This document shows positions 35,345 to 45,637 of a stretch of DNA of 64,000 nucleotides, piece after piece. Within the stretch, counting starts at the first letter, position 1. The number at the start of each line of letters is the position of its first letter. Origin of the DNA: Dryocosmus kuriphilus (Eukaryota; Arthropoda; Insecta; Hymenoptera; Cynipidae); assembly GCA_038277395.1 (NCBI GenBank), contig CM076190.1:227946082-228010081 (forward strand), in the 5' to 3' direction. The notes below the pieces were generated by a model, which was not told where the DNA came from, did no database searches, and was given only the letters and a program-made list of their open reading frames with translations. The translations under genes and the position numbers were made by a program.

Positions 35345-35417
35345 GCTGTGGTGGCTCAATTGGTAGCGCGTCTCACTGGAATTGAGAAGGTTGCCGGTTC
35401 AAATCCGGTCCACAGTG
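35345..35417 (+). tRNA. tRNA-like gene GGA (copy 21, last)
   Basis: Consensus; its spacer is truncated at 35620, where AT-repeat sequence resumes. Confidence 0.5.
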
Positions 35418-35620
35418 ATTTTTTAGAAAATTTGTATATTTTCGGATTTTATTTAAAAATCGTAAAAAGAGTTATCATTGAGTTTAGATAAAGTAGATTT
35501 CATGCTTTTCAACTCCTCTGAATACTCTATAAATTGTCTGAAGCAAAGGTCAGTTTCCAATTTCCTTCTTATAAGAATTCAAATATCAATTCTGTTCAGA
35601 CATTTACCATCAAAAATAAA

Positions 35621-35630
35621 AAATAATGTT
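35621..35630 (+). repeat. 10-bp direct repeat at right edge of array
   Basis: AAATAATGTT, identical to 27261-27270. The array spacer itself contains a similar AAATAACAATGTT, so microhomology is an alternative to a target duplication. Confidence 0.5.
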
Positions 35631-35732
35631 AATAATTAATAGGACTAATAAAAATGACAAAGAATAAGTTCAAATTAACAAAAATGAAAATTGCCGAAAA
35701 ATAAAAATTCTGAATCTTACAAGTAACAAGAT

Positions 35733-36960
35733 AAAAAATCTGCCCGCTTCGTGGGCACATTCTCATCGCGCGCTTCGCGCGAAGTACGAGCGCGCCTAGG
35801 GCGCCCGTCTGTTGGCACTTGCGCTTCGCGATCGATAGATTATTCATCTCCCGCTACGCACTCGGTGTTTATGGATCGTATAAACCTTTAAATTAAAAAT
35901 TACAAAAGAAATTATTTTACTTAAGGCTCTATCGCCCTTAAGAAATACATTCTCATCATGACCCTCGTGCTTCGCGCCCGATAATTACATTTTTTTAAAA
36001 CACATTGTAGATTGGTAAAGTTTTTTAGTGATTTTCCAAATTTTCACAATACAGGATTTCGATTCTTAAAAGCAAAACGATGAGTCTTATAAATAAATTT
36101 TGTAGCTCTTTCCAAGGTGAACAATTCTGCTTGTTAATATTTTCTCATATCTTGCATAGTTTTGCTGAAAAGTGGTTTTCTTTATATTTCATAAAATATT
36201 TCACGAATAACTCAAAAAACTACGCATCTGCTAAAAAAATGATACACAGCAAATTTGTAGGCCTTTTTGAGGCGAACAACTTTGTTTATTATTATTTTTC
36301 CGTATCTTGCATAGTTTGGCTGGAAATTTGAAATTTTTGATTTTTAATAACGTTTTATAGATTAAAACAAAAACCGTGAATATCATCAAAAAATATTTTA
36401 AACAAAATTTGTAAATCTTTTCGAACTGAACAACTTTGTTTTTTACCATTTTTTTGTATCTTGAATATTTTGATAGGAAACCACAGATTTTTAATTTTAA
36501 TAGCAGTTTCTTGATTAAAACAAAAACCGTTCATTTTGTCAAAAAACGGTTGTGATAAAATTTGTAGATTTTTTTGAGATGAAGAATTCTACTTTTATAC
36601 ATTTTTTCGTATCTCTCATAGTTTAGCCGGAAAATGGATTTTTTGTTTTTGTGAAAACCGTTTTTGATGGATAAAACCATAACCGTTGGTCAACGAACTA
36701 ATTATTTCTTTTTACCCCTTAAAGAAGTGTACCAAAGTGCACTCCAATCCGATTAGTCCTTCGAAGGTTATCGCGGGAACAGGCTCCAAAGACTGCGACG
36801 ACAACGACGACGACGACAACGGCGACAACAGACGGACAGACAACGTCGTAAAAACCGTTTTTTCGGATTGAGGAGGTCTCAAAACGTGGAGATTTCATGA
36901 GATCCGCGAAAGTCAAATTTTGCATAAATCTAATACCTTCTCTGATTAGAATGTAAAAAT
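35733..36960 (+). mobile_element. GC-hairpin plus foldback module C, right arm around the array
   Basis: It starts AAAATCTGCCCGCTTCG, has CGCGCGCTTCGCGCGAAG hairpins and the GGCTCTATCGCCCTTAAG block near 35925, then foldback subrepeats. An ACGACGACGACAACGGCGAC tract lies near 36800, and the end CTAATACCTTCTCTGATTAG is at 36931. It is the inverse of module B and a direct copy of module A. Confidence 0.5.
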
Positions 36961-37560
36961 ATCCAAAATAAAATTACTTACTTATTAATTTACTAAAAAT
37001 TTATTTTCAAAAACTTTAAATTAGTAATAAAAACTGTAAAACAATTAAAATTATCACTACTAAAATTATTATTCAAATTAACATTAATTTGAAATGACCC
37101 AAAATATATACTGAATTATGAAATAAATAGTATTGATAATTAATAGGGCCAATAAAAAAAAAGCGGTAGAAATAATTTTAAAAAAATTGTCGAGCATATA
37201 AATTAACTAATTATAAACTATCCAAAATTTGAAATAACAAGATTTTTAATTATCGAACATAAAAATGCTGAATTATAAAAGTAACAAATTTTAAAATATC
37301 AGCAATTAAAATTATAAATCTATTTATAATTTATTTAAAATTAATTTAAAATTGCGCAAAATAAATATTTAAGTACAAAGTATATAATATTAATAATTTA
37401 AAGGAATAATAAAAAATTAAAAAACTACAAATTAACAAAAAAAGAAACTGTCGAAAATACAGATTAACGAAATATAAACTATCCGAAATTTAAATTAACA
37501 CGATTTTTAATGGTCGAAATATAAAAATTCTGAATTACGAAAAATCGCGAAAACCAACAA
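36961..37560. repeat. AT-rich repeat, right of module C
   Basis: Two further diverged copies of the AT-rich unit (TTAATAGGGCCAATAAAAA near 37139; TTAAAGGAATAATAAAAAAT near 37398). Non-coding. Confidence 0.5.
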
Positions 37561-37889
37561 TTAAGAAATTATTCGTTTCTTAACAAATTTTTTTGTTTGA
37601 TGCTCGCCATTGAAGAATCTTCTAGTAATGCTGCACTATCAAACTGAGTTGATTGCGAAGCTTTTCACTCTATTTCCAAGAAGCCAGAGGATTAAGCTCA
37701 AAAAATTGTCATTTCTTTCCCAATTATTTTTTATTTATAAAAACATGGACACATTTTTCAAAAATCGGCCTCGCAATTTCTCTCCGGAATTTTAGCAGCT
37801 TTCTTTTTAAAAAAAACATCCAAATCGGTCGACAAGTTAAGCCGGAATCATATTTTGAACCAAAAAATGTACTTCGCGCCATGCCGTGT
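37561..37889. other. Unassigned stretch
   Basis: No convincing gene; overlapping short ORFs lack domain features. Confidence 0.5.
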
Positions 37890-38340
37890 AATTGTACCTA
37901 CCTTAGCCCAAACTCTTTACCGTCAACCGCGAATATTAAAATCGGAATTCGTGAAGATATTTTTTATCAACACTCTCTCTGCCCGCAAACACTTACCTAA
38001 CGAAATGTACAGTATAGTATATTAAGATCAACAACTTTTACAACAAAATACTTTGCAAACAAGAGTAACCCAAATTATACTCACTACACTTAATCGAAAA
38101 ATATTGACTTTCAAAATCTTAACCGGAATGGAAAATATTCTGAGAGTCTTTTTTAGACTGCCTAGCACAAACCAGTACAAGCCCTCGTTTTTGAAAATTC
38201 CCATTTGTGAAAAATCCCGGGTCAGTGAAATACTCCGTGTTCGAAAAATGAGTTTTCACTGGGAAAGCATTAGTCGGATTGGAAAATGGTATAAGAGTTT
38301 TTTTATTAAAATCGATTAGCACACCTCAGAACAAGTTTTC
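37890..38340 (+). repeat. Relic monomer of the 342-bp satellite
   Basis: It contains CAACCGCGAATATTAAAAT, ACGAAATGTACAGTATAG and CACTACACTTAATCGA in the order found at 15660-18865. It is followed by the same edge sequence as 18080-18200 (CCCGGGTCAGTGAAATACTC). Confidence 0.5.
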
Positions 38341-38389
38341 GTTTTTCAAAATTCGTAATTTTGTAATATTTTTTTGGTTCTGGGATTTT

Positions 38390-38665
38390 TCGGATAGTTT
38401 TTGACTTAATGGCTTCGTGTTTATGGCACAACAATTCAAATCCTGTTTGCTAGTTAATCCTCTGATTATTAACGGAGGAAAGTGCAGCAGAACTTTGATT
38501 TCTGTGAAGCAAAATTTTTTTCCTTTTCTATATTTTTTCAAAAAGTGGACTAAGCTTCCAAATATTGGCTAGCTGCACAAAATTAGTTATATTTGAGGGG
38601 TCCTAGCACAACCGTGACTTTTATGTTAGGAGAAAGTTGCGGTTCTAGAAAAGAAAAAGTTTTCA
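38390..38665 (+). repeat. Segment repeated at 63510-63790
   Basis: It shares AGCAGAACTTTGATTTCTGT, CTAGCACAACCGTGAC and GTTAGGAGAAAGTTGCGG-type blocks with the end of the window, in the same orientation. It lies about 480 bp upstream of the signal-peptide exon, so it is probably 5' flank of the gene family. Confidence 0.5.
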
Positions 38666-39141
38666 AAGATTACAGCCATAATTTTGGTTTAAAAAAAATA
38701 CTTTGTAGCACAAAAGAGCACAGCCTAGCAGAACTTTTTTTTTGAAATATTATTTTTGCGTTTCTAACTTCCGGGACATATTTTTTTCCTAAATTACTCA
38801 GAAGTCGGAGTCTTAAAATTCTTTTCTTTGAAAGAGTGCTCTTCAAAGCGAAGACGATTTTATATTTGATGTTAATTGTAGCACCTTTTTCTTGATGCCA
38901 TTAAACAAATTGGAACCCAAAAAACAAACATGTAATAGAAACCATATGTGATAAAGAAATAGCAAATGTAGTTAATTAGCTATATAAAACAGTAAATAAA
39001 TTTCTTTCAACTCTGTTCTTAATAAAATAGAATCTTATCTAATCAGATGCTGGTCCTTACATAAGTTAATATACTCTAAAAATATACCAGTGACTAAATA
39101 CATTTCGTCGTTTCTCTAACTCAGCTTTTATCTGGAAGAAA

Positions 39142-39193
39142 ATGTTAATCATCAATCTACTCTTCACATGCATAATGTTTCTTAATTTTATAA
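39142..39193 (+). CDS. Candidate signal-peptide exon 1 of secreted-protein gene
   Basis: ATG followed by 16 further codons (MLIINLLFTCIMFLNFI) and one extra base, then a strong donor GTAAGTAC at 39194. The translation is a short polar start and a hydrophobic core, as in a signal peptide. The intron would be phase 1. The next matching exon downstream on this strand is 45910-46439, which starts with the last two bases of a codon; together they would encode about 193 residues. The putative intron of 6.7 kb holds a Helitron and two mariners. Sequence after the donor resembles the stretch before copy 1 of exon 2 (18866-19296), supporting the pairing. The join is inferred; RNA evidence is absent. 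Confidence 0.5.
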
Positions 39194-39471
39194 GTAAGTA
39201 CAATATAGTATTTATATTAATAAGAATTATCACATGCACTGTGGAAAATATTTACACTAATTGAAAATTGTTGAAAAAGTATCAACAAGTCCTGAAGTTA
39301 AAAATAATATAAATTTTTTAAATAATTTTTTGTGTATCAACAATTTTTCTTGTTTTAATCCAACTTTCTAAAGAAGTGTAGCCTAAAGATTATTTTTCTC
39401 AATTATTTGCAAATAATCACCTTCGATTTCTCTTCGTCAGTTTTTAAATATTATTTACCGCTGTTTAGTTC

Positions 39472-39487
39472 AATATGTATATATATA

Positions 39488-39557
<70 letters not shown>
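39472..39557 (+). repeat. (TA)n microsatellite
   Basis: Almost pure TA repeat. It is the insertion site of the Helitron: TA repeats continue at 42372-42383 on the other side. Confidence 0.5.
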
Positions 39558-39560
<3 letters not shown>

Positions 39561-40133
39561 ATATTATTAAAAGATCTCGCCGCCGCCGCTGTGTCAGGAA
39601 TCCAGCTCCCTTCCCCTCACCCCCTTCCCAACTCGCCCCCTTTCCCCTCTCACCCTCCTCTCTTCCCCTCACCCCCTCCCCCCTTCCCTCTCGTCCTTCT
39701 CTCTTCCCCTCACCCCCTTCTCCATTTTTCCTTATTATCCCCTTTGACCTGTGACCATTGACTTTGGACCTATTTGACCCGCATGGGCACATGACCCCGT
39801 GAAAAAAAAACACCCTCACCACTATGTGTGTGACAAAAGTTGATCCACCTTGACTATATTTAACGTGATCTATCTATTATCCTTAAATTGATTTGGTTTT
39901 TGGTTTTTAGCCAATTTCAATGAAATTAGATCGTGAATTTAATAAATGACGTAATTTCAATGAAATTGTTTCCGAGATGCACTACGTGGAAGTAACCAAT
40001 ATTGCATTTCAAACTGTAAACAAATTGTATTAATTGGTTTATACATGTACCTAAAAATTACGGTATTATTATTATTATTATATATATTATATATAAAATT
40101 ATTATAATATTGAAATTTTAACTGGAATTTTCA

Positions 40134-40745
40134 CTATGGCGACAAAGAAGTTGTCCTCCTAAAAGGAAAAGACTTATCCATTGATTCTTCCTGGAGGATA
40201 GTAATATGACTGGAATTTTGAACATTAATACCAATGCTGGAATTGTCTAAAAAAATATATATATATTATATATATTAGTGATATATAAATTTTTTTTTTA
40301 AGTTTAATTTTAAAATTATTTACCATTATCATATAGACTTGAAAGAATTTCAATTTTTTGTTCTTGAATTATATTAAAATTTGGTGTCATATTAAAAATA
40401 TTAACTATTAATTTATACTTTCCATTTGTGATACTGCCTAAATATTGATTCGCTTTTTTATGCTCAGGAATAAATTCATCTCTCAAAAAACCTTCAATTT
40501 CTATATATAAAATTTATATAAAGAGAATTTAAATTTAATCAATTAGTAATTCGTTAATTAATCAATTTACTTATAAGTCATGCACTTTGAAGAATAATTT
40601 TCTTTTCAAATTTAATTTTTTTAATTTCTCCTTGATTTTGTTCGATATTAAAAAATCCAATGTTCGTTATTTTTGAATTATTTTTTAACAGTAATTCATA
40701 ATGAAGATTTCCGTTATTATTATTCGAACTTGGTTTTGCCGTCAT
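40134..40745 (-). CDS. Three-exon antisense gene inside the Helitron, unknown protein
   Basis: Minus-strand exons are 40745-40586 (ATG start, MTAKPSSNNNNGN), 40500-40324 and 40246-40134 (TAG stop). Introns of 85 and 77 nt are bounded by GT...AG, the first with a weak donor GTGCAT and the second with GTAAAT. Both are phase 1, and the lengths 160, 177 and 113 nt give an open frame of 149 residues with no internal stop. The protein is Asn-, Ile- and Lys-rich. It has HYELLLKNNSKI in exon 1 and KLIVNIFNM in exon 2, with no signal peptide or membrane segment. I do not recognise the family; a beta-rich, OB-like single-strand-binding fold is only a guess. Its open frame contrasts with the broken helicase 100 bp away. 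Chance reading frames are possible in such AT-rich DNA, but three matching phases argue against that. Confidence 0.5.
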
Positions 40746-40859
40746 ATTTTGAATTAAAAGTTTCTAAAATATGAAAACATAGACTTCATTTTTGAAGGGT
40801 TAAAAATTAAGTTTTTTTTAGGTTCTACGTTTTTAAAATTACGGTCAGATAAAAAATAA

Positions 40860-41867
40860 TTGAGAGAATGTGACGTTATTATTTGGGATGAAGCATCTAT
40901 GATTCCGAAAAAAGCACTAGAAATAGTTGACAGAAGTTTAAGAGACTGTTGTAAAATTGAAAATTTCCATTTGCTGGAAAATTAATAATATTAGGAGGAG
41001 ATTTTCCGTTCAGGAATCAATCAAATATTCTTATTTATGGCCCAATTTCAAAATTATGAATTTAAAATTAAATATGCGATCGTGTAATAATGATTTTTCA
41101 AAATTTTTATTAAAAATTGGACAAGGAAGTATTAATTCCTTTTATATACCCGAACATTGGAAAACAAATGATATATGTACCGAAATATATGGCACAAATA
41201 TAAATGAAAATGATGATTTATCAAATTGTGCAATACTAGCTTGCCATAATGAAGACATTTATAAATTGAATAATAAAATATTAAAGAAAATGTTAGCAAA
41301 AGAAGTAACATATTACAGTGTAGATTACGCAAAAAATAAAGGAGTTGACCAAATTGATGAGGATGTTCAGTTAAATTTTCCTGTTGAATATTTAAATTCG
41401 TTGAAATTTCCAGGTTTACCAATTCATAAATTAACTTTAAAAACTGGAGCAATTGTAATGCTGATAAGAAATTTAAGTATTAATGATGGGCTTTGTAATG
41501 GAACACGTTTGAAAATTTTACAATTACATAAATTTAATATTAAAGTTATGGTTATTACTAGTACTAAAAAGGGAACTACGGCTTTCATACCAAGAATAAT
41601 TTTAGATTCTGGGGAATTTTCTTCTTTACCATTTATTTTATATAGAAGACAATTTCCAATTTTTTTTGCTTTTGCAATTACAATAAATAAATCTCAAGGT
41701 CAAAGTTTCGAAAAATTAGGAATATTCTTTCATAGACCTTTATTTTCTCATGGACAATTTATATAGCTCTATCCAGATGTGAAAATCCTGATAAATTGTT
41801 TATTGAGAATAAATCAGAAGATGATACAAATATTAAAAATATTGTTTGGAGAGAAATTTTTGATTAA
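40860..41867 (+). pseudogene. Helitron Pif1-like helicase remnant
   Basis: It opens with the Walker B region (ECDVIIWDEASMIPKKALE) and then GKLIILGGDF in a shifted frame. A long open part from about 40957 contains TLKTGAIVMLIRNLSINDGL, CNGTRLKIL and AFAITINKSQGQSFEKLGI. Near 41761 one extra base breaks the frame before YIALSRCENP, and the original end is the TAA at 41865. The P-loop half and Rep are missing. Frameshifts near 40980 and 41761 and a TAA just before LRECD mark it as dead. Family: Helitron helicase, distinct from the Helentron helicase at 3953-5656. Confidence 0.5.
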
Positions 41868-42383
41868 AAATTAACTATGTTCTCTTGGTCTTATATATTT
41901 TTAAAAATATATATAATATTAAATAAAGTTTCTGTTTATTAAATTTTAATAAACAGAACTTTTTTTAAACTTTTTTCTCAGTGTATAAAATATATCATAT
42001 ATGAACAATTTAATATAATTTTTGTTACAGATTTTTGAGATGCAATATTGATTACATCCGCGTAGTGCATCTTGGAAACGATTTCATTGAATTTTAGGTG
42101 AATTGTAAAATATAATGATCACTCATAAATATAGTGATAATGAAAGATATTAAATAAATATAAAATTAAATATATTATAAAATATATAATTAATATATTA
42201 ATTAATATATTATATAATATAATATATTAATTAAAATATAAAATATACATTCAATGAAATTGGCAAAGAATCAATAAATTAGATAATAATATAAAAATTA
42301 GAAATTCATCAAAATTCTGTCAGAATGGGGGGTAGGCGCGCGAAGCGCGCAGGGGGGCCAAGCCCCCCTTATATATATATATA

Positions 42384-43724
42384 CAGGATCTGTCCGAAAA
42401 TTATCCGACCAACGTTGATATCTCCGCGTTGGTGCTATTTTTTGTCATCCGGTCCGCCGTGGCATCCTTCCAAGTAGTCCCCCTTTTGATTGAACCATAC
42501 GCTCCCAGCGGTGCTTCCACATCTTAAAGCAGTCTCCGAATGCAGATTTTGGAATGACCTTCAGCTCGCGCGTCGCATTACTTTGAATAGACTCGACGTC
42601 ATCGAATCTCTTTCCTTTGAGCGCCATTTTCAATTTTGGGAACAACCAAAATTCCCAGGGAGTTATGTCGGGACTGTAAGGAGACTGGTGAAGCTGTAAA
42701 ATCTTTTGTTTCACCAAAAATTGCTGCACAAGGTTCGATGAATGCGCTGGCGCGTTATCGTCGTGCAGAAGTCAGTCACCGCTTGACCCGAAACGCGGTC
42801 GTTTTCTTCTCAGGGCATCACGCAATCTTTTCAGAACTTCAACGTAATATTCTTTGTTGATCGTCTGACCTCTTGGAGCAAATTCGTAGTACACAACACC
42901 CTCACAATCGAAAAAAATAATCACAATTGACTTAACATGTCTCCGACTTTGACGTGCTTCTTTCGGCCGTGGCTCGTCTGGACGCTTCCACTGTGAACAT
43001 TGTTGTTTAGTTTCAAGATCATAACCATAAACCCGTGATTCATCACCAGCAATAACCTTCTTAAGGACATTTTCATCATCACTGACCATTTCCAGATTGT
43101 CCTAAGCGATTTCAGAGCAAAGGTCTTTCTGCTCGGTTGTGAGCAATTTCGGAATGAATTTCGTAGACTCGCGAGACATTCCCAAAATCTTGTTCGAAAT
43201 TTCCCAAACAGTACTTTTCGGTATTCGGGGATCATTTTTTACTTCACGAACAGTCAATCGACGATCACCTTCAATCGCAAGTCGTACACGCTCGATGTTT
43301 TCCGGTGTTGTTGTCAGCAGAGGTCGGCCAGAATGAGGGTCACTGTCAACAGGTGTGCGGCCATTTTTAAACCGCCTGTATCACTCCTTGATCTGTGTTA
43401 TGCCCATACTTTTGTCCCCAAAGGCCTTCTGTATCATTTCAATAGTCTCCGTAAAACTTTTGCCGAGATCGAAACAAAACTTGATGCGAATTCGTTGACC
43501 TCTTCTTTCTGTCACTTTCAACAGTACACAAACGCGACAAACGGAAAAACTACATTGGACATAACCACACGCTGCACGCGACTCAAGGCGTCCGGCCAGT
43601 AACTACGGCATTCAGGGAGTTTGTGAGGGTCTACTGGTTACGCTCATACCACGCAGCAGAGGCTGCTGGAGCGCTCTGGTGTGAAGATATGAAAGCAAGT
43701 TGGATAGTTTTCGGACACACCTCG
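42384..43724 (-). mobile_element. mariner transposon 1
   Basis: TIRs about 25 bp: CAGGATCTGTCCGAAAATTA on the left, and the complement of GAGGTGTGTCCGAAAACT on the right. TA dinucleotides flank both ends (42382-42383 and 43725-43726). Length 1341 bp, full size for mariner. Transposase is on the minus strand. It is inserted in the TA repeat left beside the Helitron 3' end. Confidence 0.5.
42445..43515 (-). pseudogene. mariner transposase 1, nonsense-mutated
   Basis: A single frame of 356 codons runs the full length. The start codon is now GTG (VTERRGQRIRIKFCFDLGKS). The HTH half contains GRPLLTTTPENIERVRLA. The DDE/D core shows GDESRVYGYD, HDDNAPAHSS and YSPDITPWEFWLFPKLK, with the last two acidic residues in D34D spacing as in mariners. 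Nonsense codons lie at 43381-43383 (TGA), 43102-43104 (TAG) and 42772-42774 (TGA). There are no frameshifts, so the copy is fairly young. Two of the three stops fit Trp codons mutated to TGA. Confidence 0.5.
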
Positions 43725-43734
43725 TACATATATA

Positions 43735-45058
43735 CAAGGTGTGTCTGAAAAGTATCCGGAATAGCTTTAAATCGCCGCGCCAGAACGTTCCAGTGCCCTC
43801 TAGCTGGTACCATTGTAAGCAGCAACTCTTCAGAACTACCTCGATGCCGCAGTTTTTGTCGAGACAACTTATTTCGCACACAACGTGCATTTGTGTACGG
43901 AGTCTTTTAGGTGTTCGACAGCCTTGTTTGTTGCCCAAAATGACCGAAAGAGTTGAGCAGAGAATTAGCATCAAGTTTTGCTTTAAACTTGAAAAGACTT
44001 GTGCGGAAACGGTTGAAATGAACTAAAAGACCAATGGAGACAAATGTGTGGGTAAAATCTAGATATATAAGTGGTACAAGCGGTTTAAAGGTGGCCGCCA
44101 ATCTGCTGACAGTGATTGGCGCTGCGGTCGTCCTTCGAGCGCAACAACACCGGAAAATATCGAGCGTGTGCGACTTTCGATTAAAGATGATCGCCGGTTG
44201 AATGTGCGCGAACTAGAATATAATCTTAGAAATCCGAAAACTAATGTTTGTTAAATTTTAACCGAGAAACTGGGAATCACACGTGTGTGTGCAAAATTCA
44301 TTCCAAAATTGCTCACAGAAGAGCATAAAAAGCTTCGCTTTGAAGTCCCTCAGGACAACTTGGAAATGGCTTTGGATGATGGAGATTTACTGGAAAAGGT
44401 TATTACTGGTGATGAATCATGGGTTTATGCGCATGGTCCCGAAACAAAACAACAGGGTTCACAGTGGAAGCTTCCATCCAAGCGACGACCGAAAAAAGCA
44501 CTTCAAAGTCGGAGCAATGTCAAGTCAATGCTGATTTTTTTTTCGATTATGAAGGTATTGTGCAACACGAATACGCTTCTACAGGTCAGAAAATCAATAA
44601 AGAATTTTATCGTGAAGTTCTGAAAAGATTGAGTGACGCAATTAGAAAAAAAACGGCCTCAGCTTCGGTCAAGCGGTGACTGGCTTCGTGACCACGATAA
44701 TGCGCCAGCGCATTCATCGAACCATGTGCAGCAATATTTCACAAAGTACAAGGTCGTACAGCTTCGCCAGCCTACGTACAGTCCCGACATAGCTCCCTGT
44801 GCTTTTGGCTATTTCCGAAATTGAAAACTCCACTCAAAGATTCCGGTTTGACGACATGATTCAAGCGAATGCGACCAGTGCACTAAAGGCTATTTCGAAA
44901 ACTGACTTCCAGGACTGCTTCAGGAAGTGGAAGCAACCCTGGGAGCCCGTCGTTCAATCAAATGGACACTACTTTGAAGGATTTTACTCGCCTGATGACG
45001 AAAAATAACACAAGCTTGGAGGTATGAATTTTTTCCGGATACTTTCCGGACAGACCTC
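43735..45058 (+). mobile_element. mariner transposon 2
   Basis: TIRs: CAAGGTGTGTCTGAAAAGTA at the left and the complement of GAGGTCTGTCCGGAAAGTAT at the right. It is in opposite orientation to mariner 1 and separated from it by only 10 bp (TACATATATA). A TA flanks the left end; the right flank has no clear TA. Confidence 0.5.
43940..45008 (+). pseudogene. mariner transposase 2, frameshifted
   Basis: It starts with ATG (MTERVEQRISIKFCFKLEKT). After nonsense codons (for example after VEMN) it keeps GRPSSATTPENIERVRLS, ITGDESWVYAHGPETKQQ, HDNAPAHSS and YSPDIAP, spread over three frames. At least three frameshifts lie near 44540, 44650 and 44805. All three catalytic aspartates are recognisable. 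It is more decayed than its neighbour and clearly a different copy of a related mariner lineage. Confidence 0.5.
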
Positions 45059-45637
45059 GCGTTTTAAAATACTTTCGAAATACCTTTAGTTATTGAAATC
45101 TTTGTGAAAACTTTCTTTTTTTTTCGATAAAATTAGGTAAAATAAATAAAAAAACAATTAAAAAAAGTATATTATAATACGGCGCTATAAAATGAAAACT
45201 TAACTGATATAGTTGGAGTCGACTTAGAAATTTTTCTGATTACAAGTTTATAATTTGTTTGTGAGGTTCCGTTTTTTGAGAGTCTCGACTTCTTTCTGAA
45301 AGAAAAGGAAAATACGAGAAGAAAAATTAAATATTGATCACGATGAAAATTCCAAATACTGCATTTTTATTACTGTAAATACTTACCTGGAATTCTCAAA
45401 TATTCTAGATTTGATGAAAGCACCAAGATTAATAGATTACTAATAGTTTAATTGACTACTAATGCTTTTCTGCTAAAAGACGAAACTGTCAAATATCATA
45501 ACCTCACAAGCAAAAGAAGAGACCTATCATCAGCATCATCAGAAAAATTGCTAGCTCGACTAATATGGAATTGTATATTTTCGATGAGCAACTTGACTCA
45601 GTGTGTCACTATCAGCTGCTACCTATGTCAATCCATC
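45059..45637. other. Intron-like stretch before exon 2
   Basis: 45060-45130 resembles 21540-21620 upstream of the copy-1 exon. No other gene is seen. Confidence 0.5.

Larger units (their letters stand above)
27385..35620 (+). repeat. Tandem array of a 380/381-bp unit with embedded tRNA-like sequence
   Basis: The array has 21 complete units and partial ends. Each unit is a 73-nt tRNA-like sequence, T6, and a spacer of about 307 bp with TCATTGAGTTTAGATAAAG and TCTTATAAGAATTCAAATAT. Units differ by only a few bases. Variants recur at fixed distances: the C-for-A acceptor change at 28495 and 30779 and the AGAGG end at 28875 and 31159 (2284 bp, six units apart), and the CTGCGG change at 29637 and 32302 (2665 bp, seven units apart). 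Blocks of units were therefore duplicated together. The last unit is cut in the spacer at 35620. Confidence 0.5.
39558..42371 (+). mobile_element. Helitron, internally deleted
   Basis: The 5' end TCTATATTATTAAAAG begins with TC. The 3' end has two hairpins, GCGCGCGAAGCGCGC (42336-42350) and GGGGGGCCAAGCCCCCC (42352-42368), followed by CTTA, close to the CTRR rule. It sits in a TA repeat, as expected for insertion between A and T, without target duplication. Only the C-terminal half of a Pif1-like helicase remains; Rep is missing. A pyrimidine-rich CCCCTCACCCCC tract lies at 39600-39720. The element sits inside the putative intron of the secreted-protein gene. Confidence 0.5.

Noticed and set aside
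27733..35417. Plain tRNA-Ser gene annotation
   Set aside because: The anticodon fits Ser, but the long variable arm that seryl-tRNA synthetase needs is absent and the body resembles tRNA-Trp, so isotype is left open.
27385..35620. CRISPR-like regular spacing
   Set aside because: Repeat and spacer are both nearly identical in all units and far too long; there are no cas genes, and the context is eukaryotic.
39407..39754. ORF with a Tyr-Ile repeat and Pro-rich tail
   Set aside because: It translates the TA microsatellite and a CCCTTCCCC tract.
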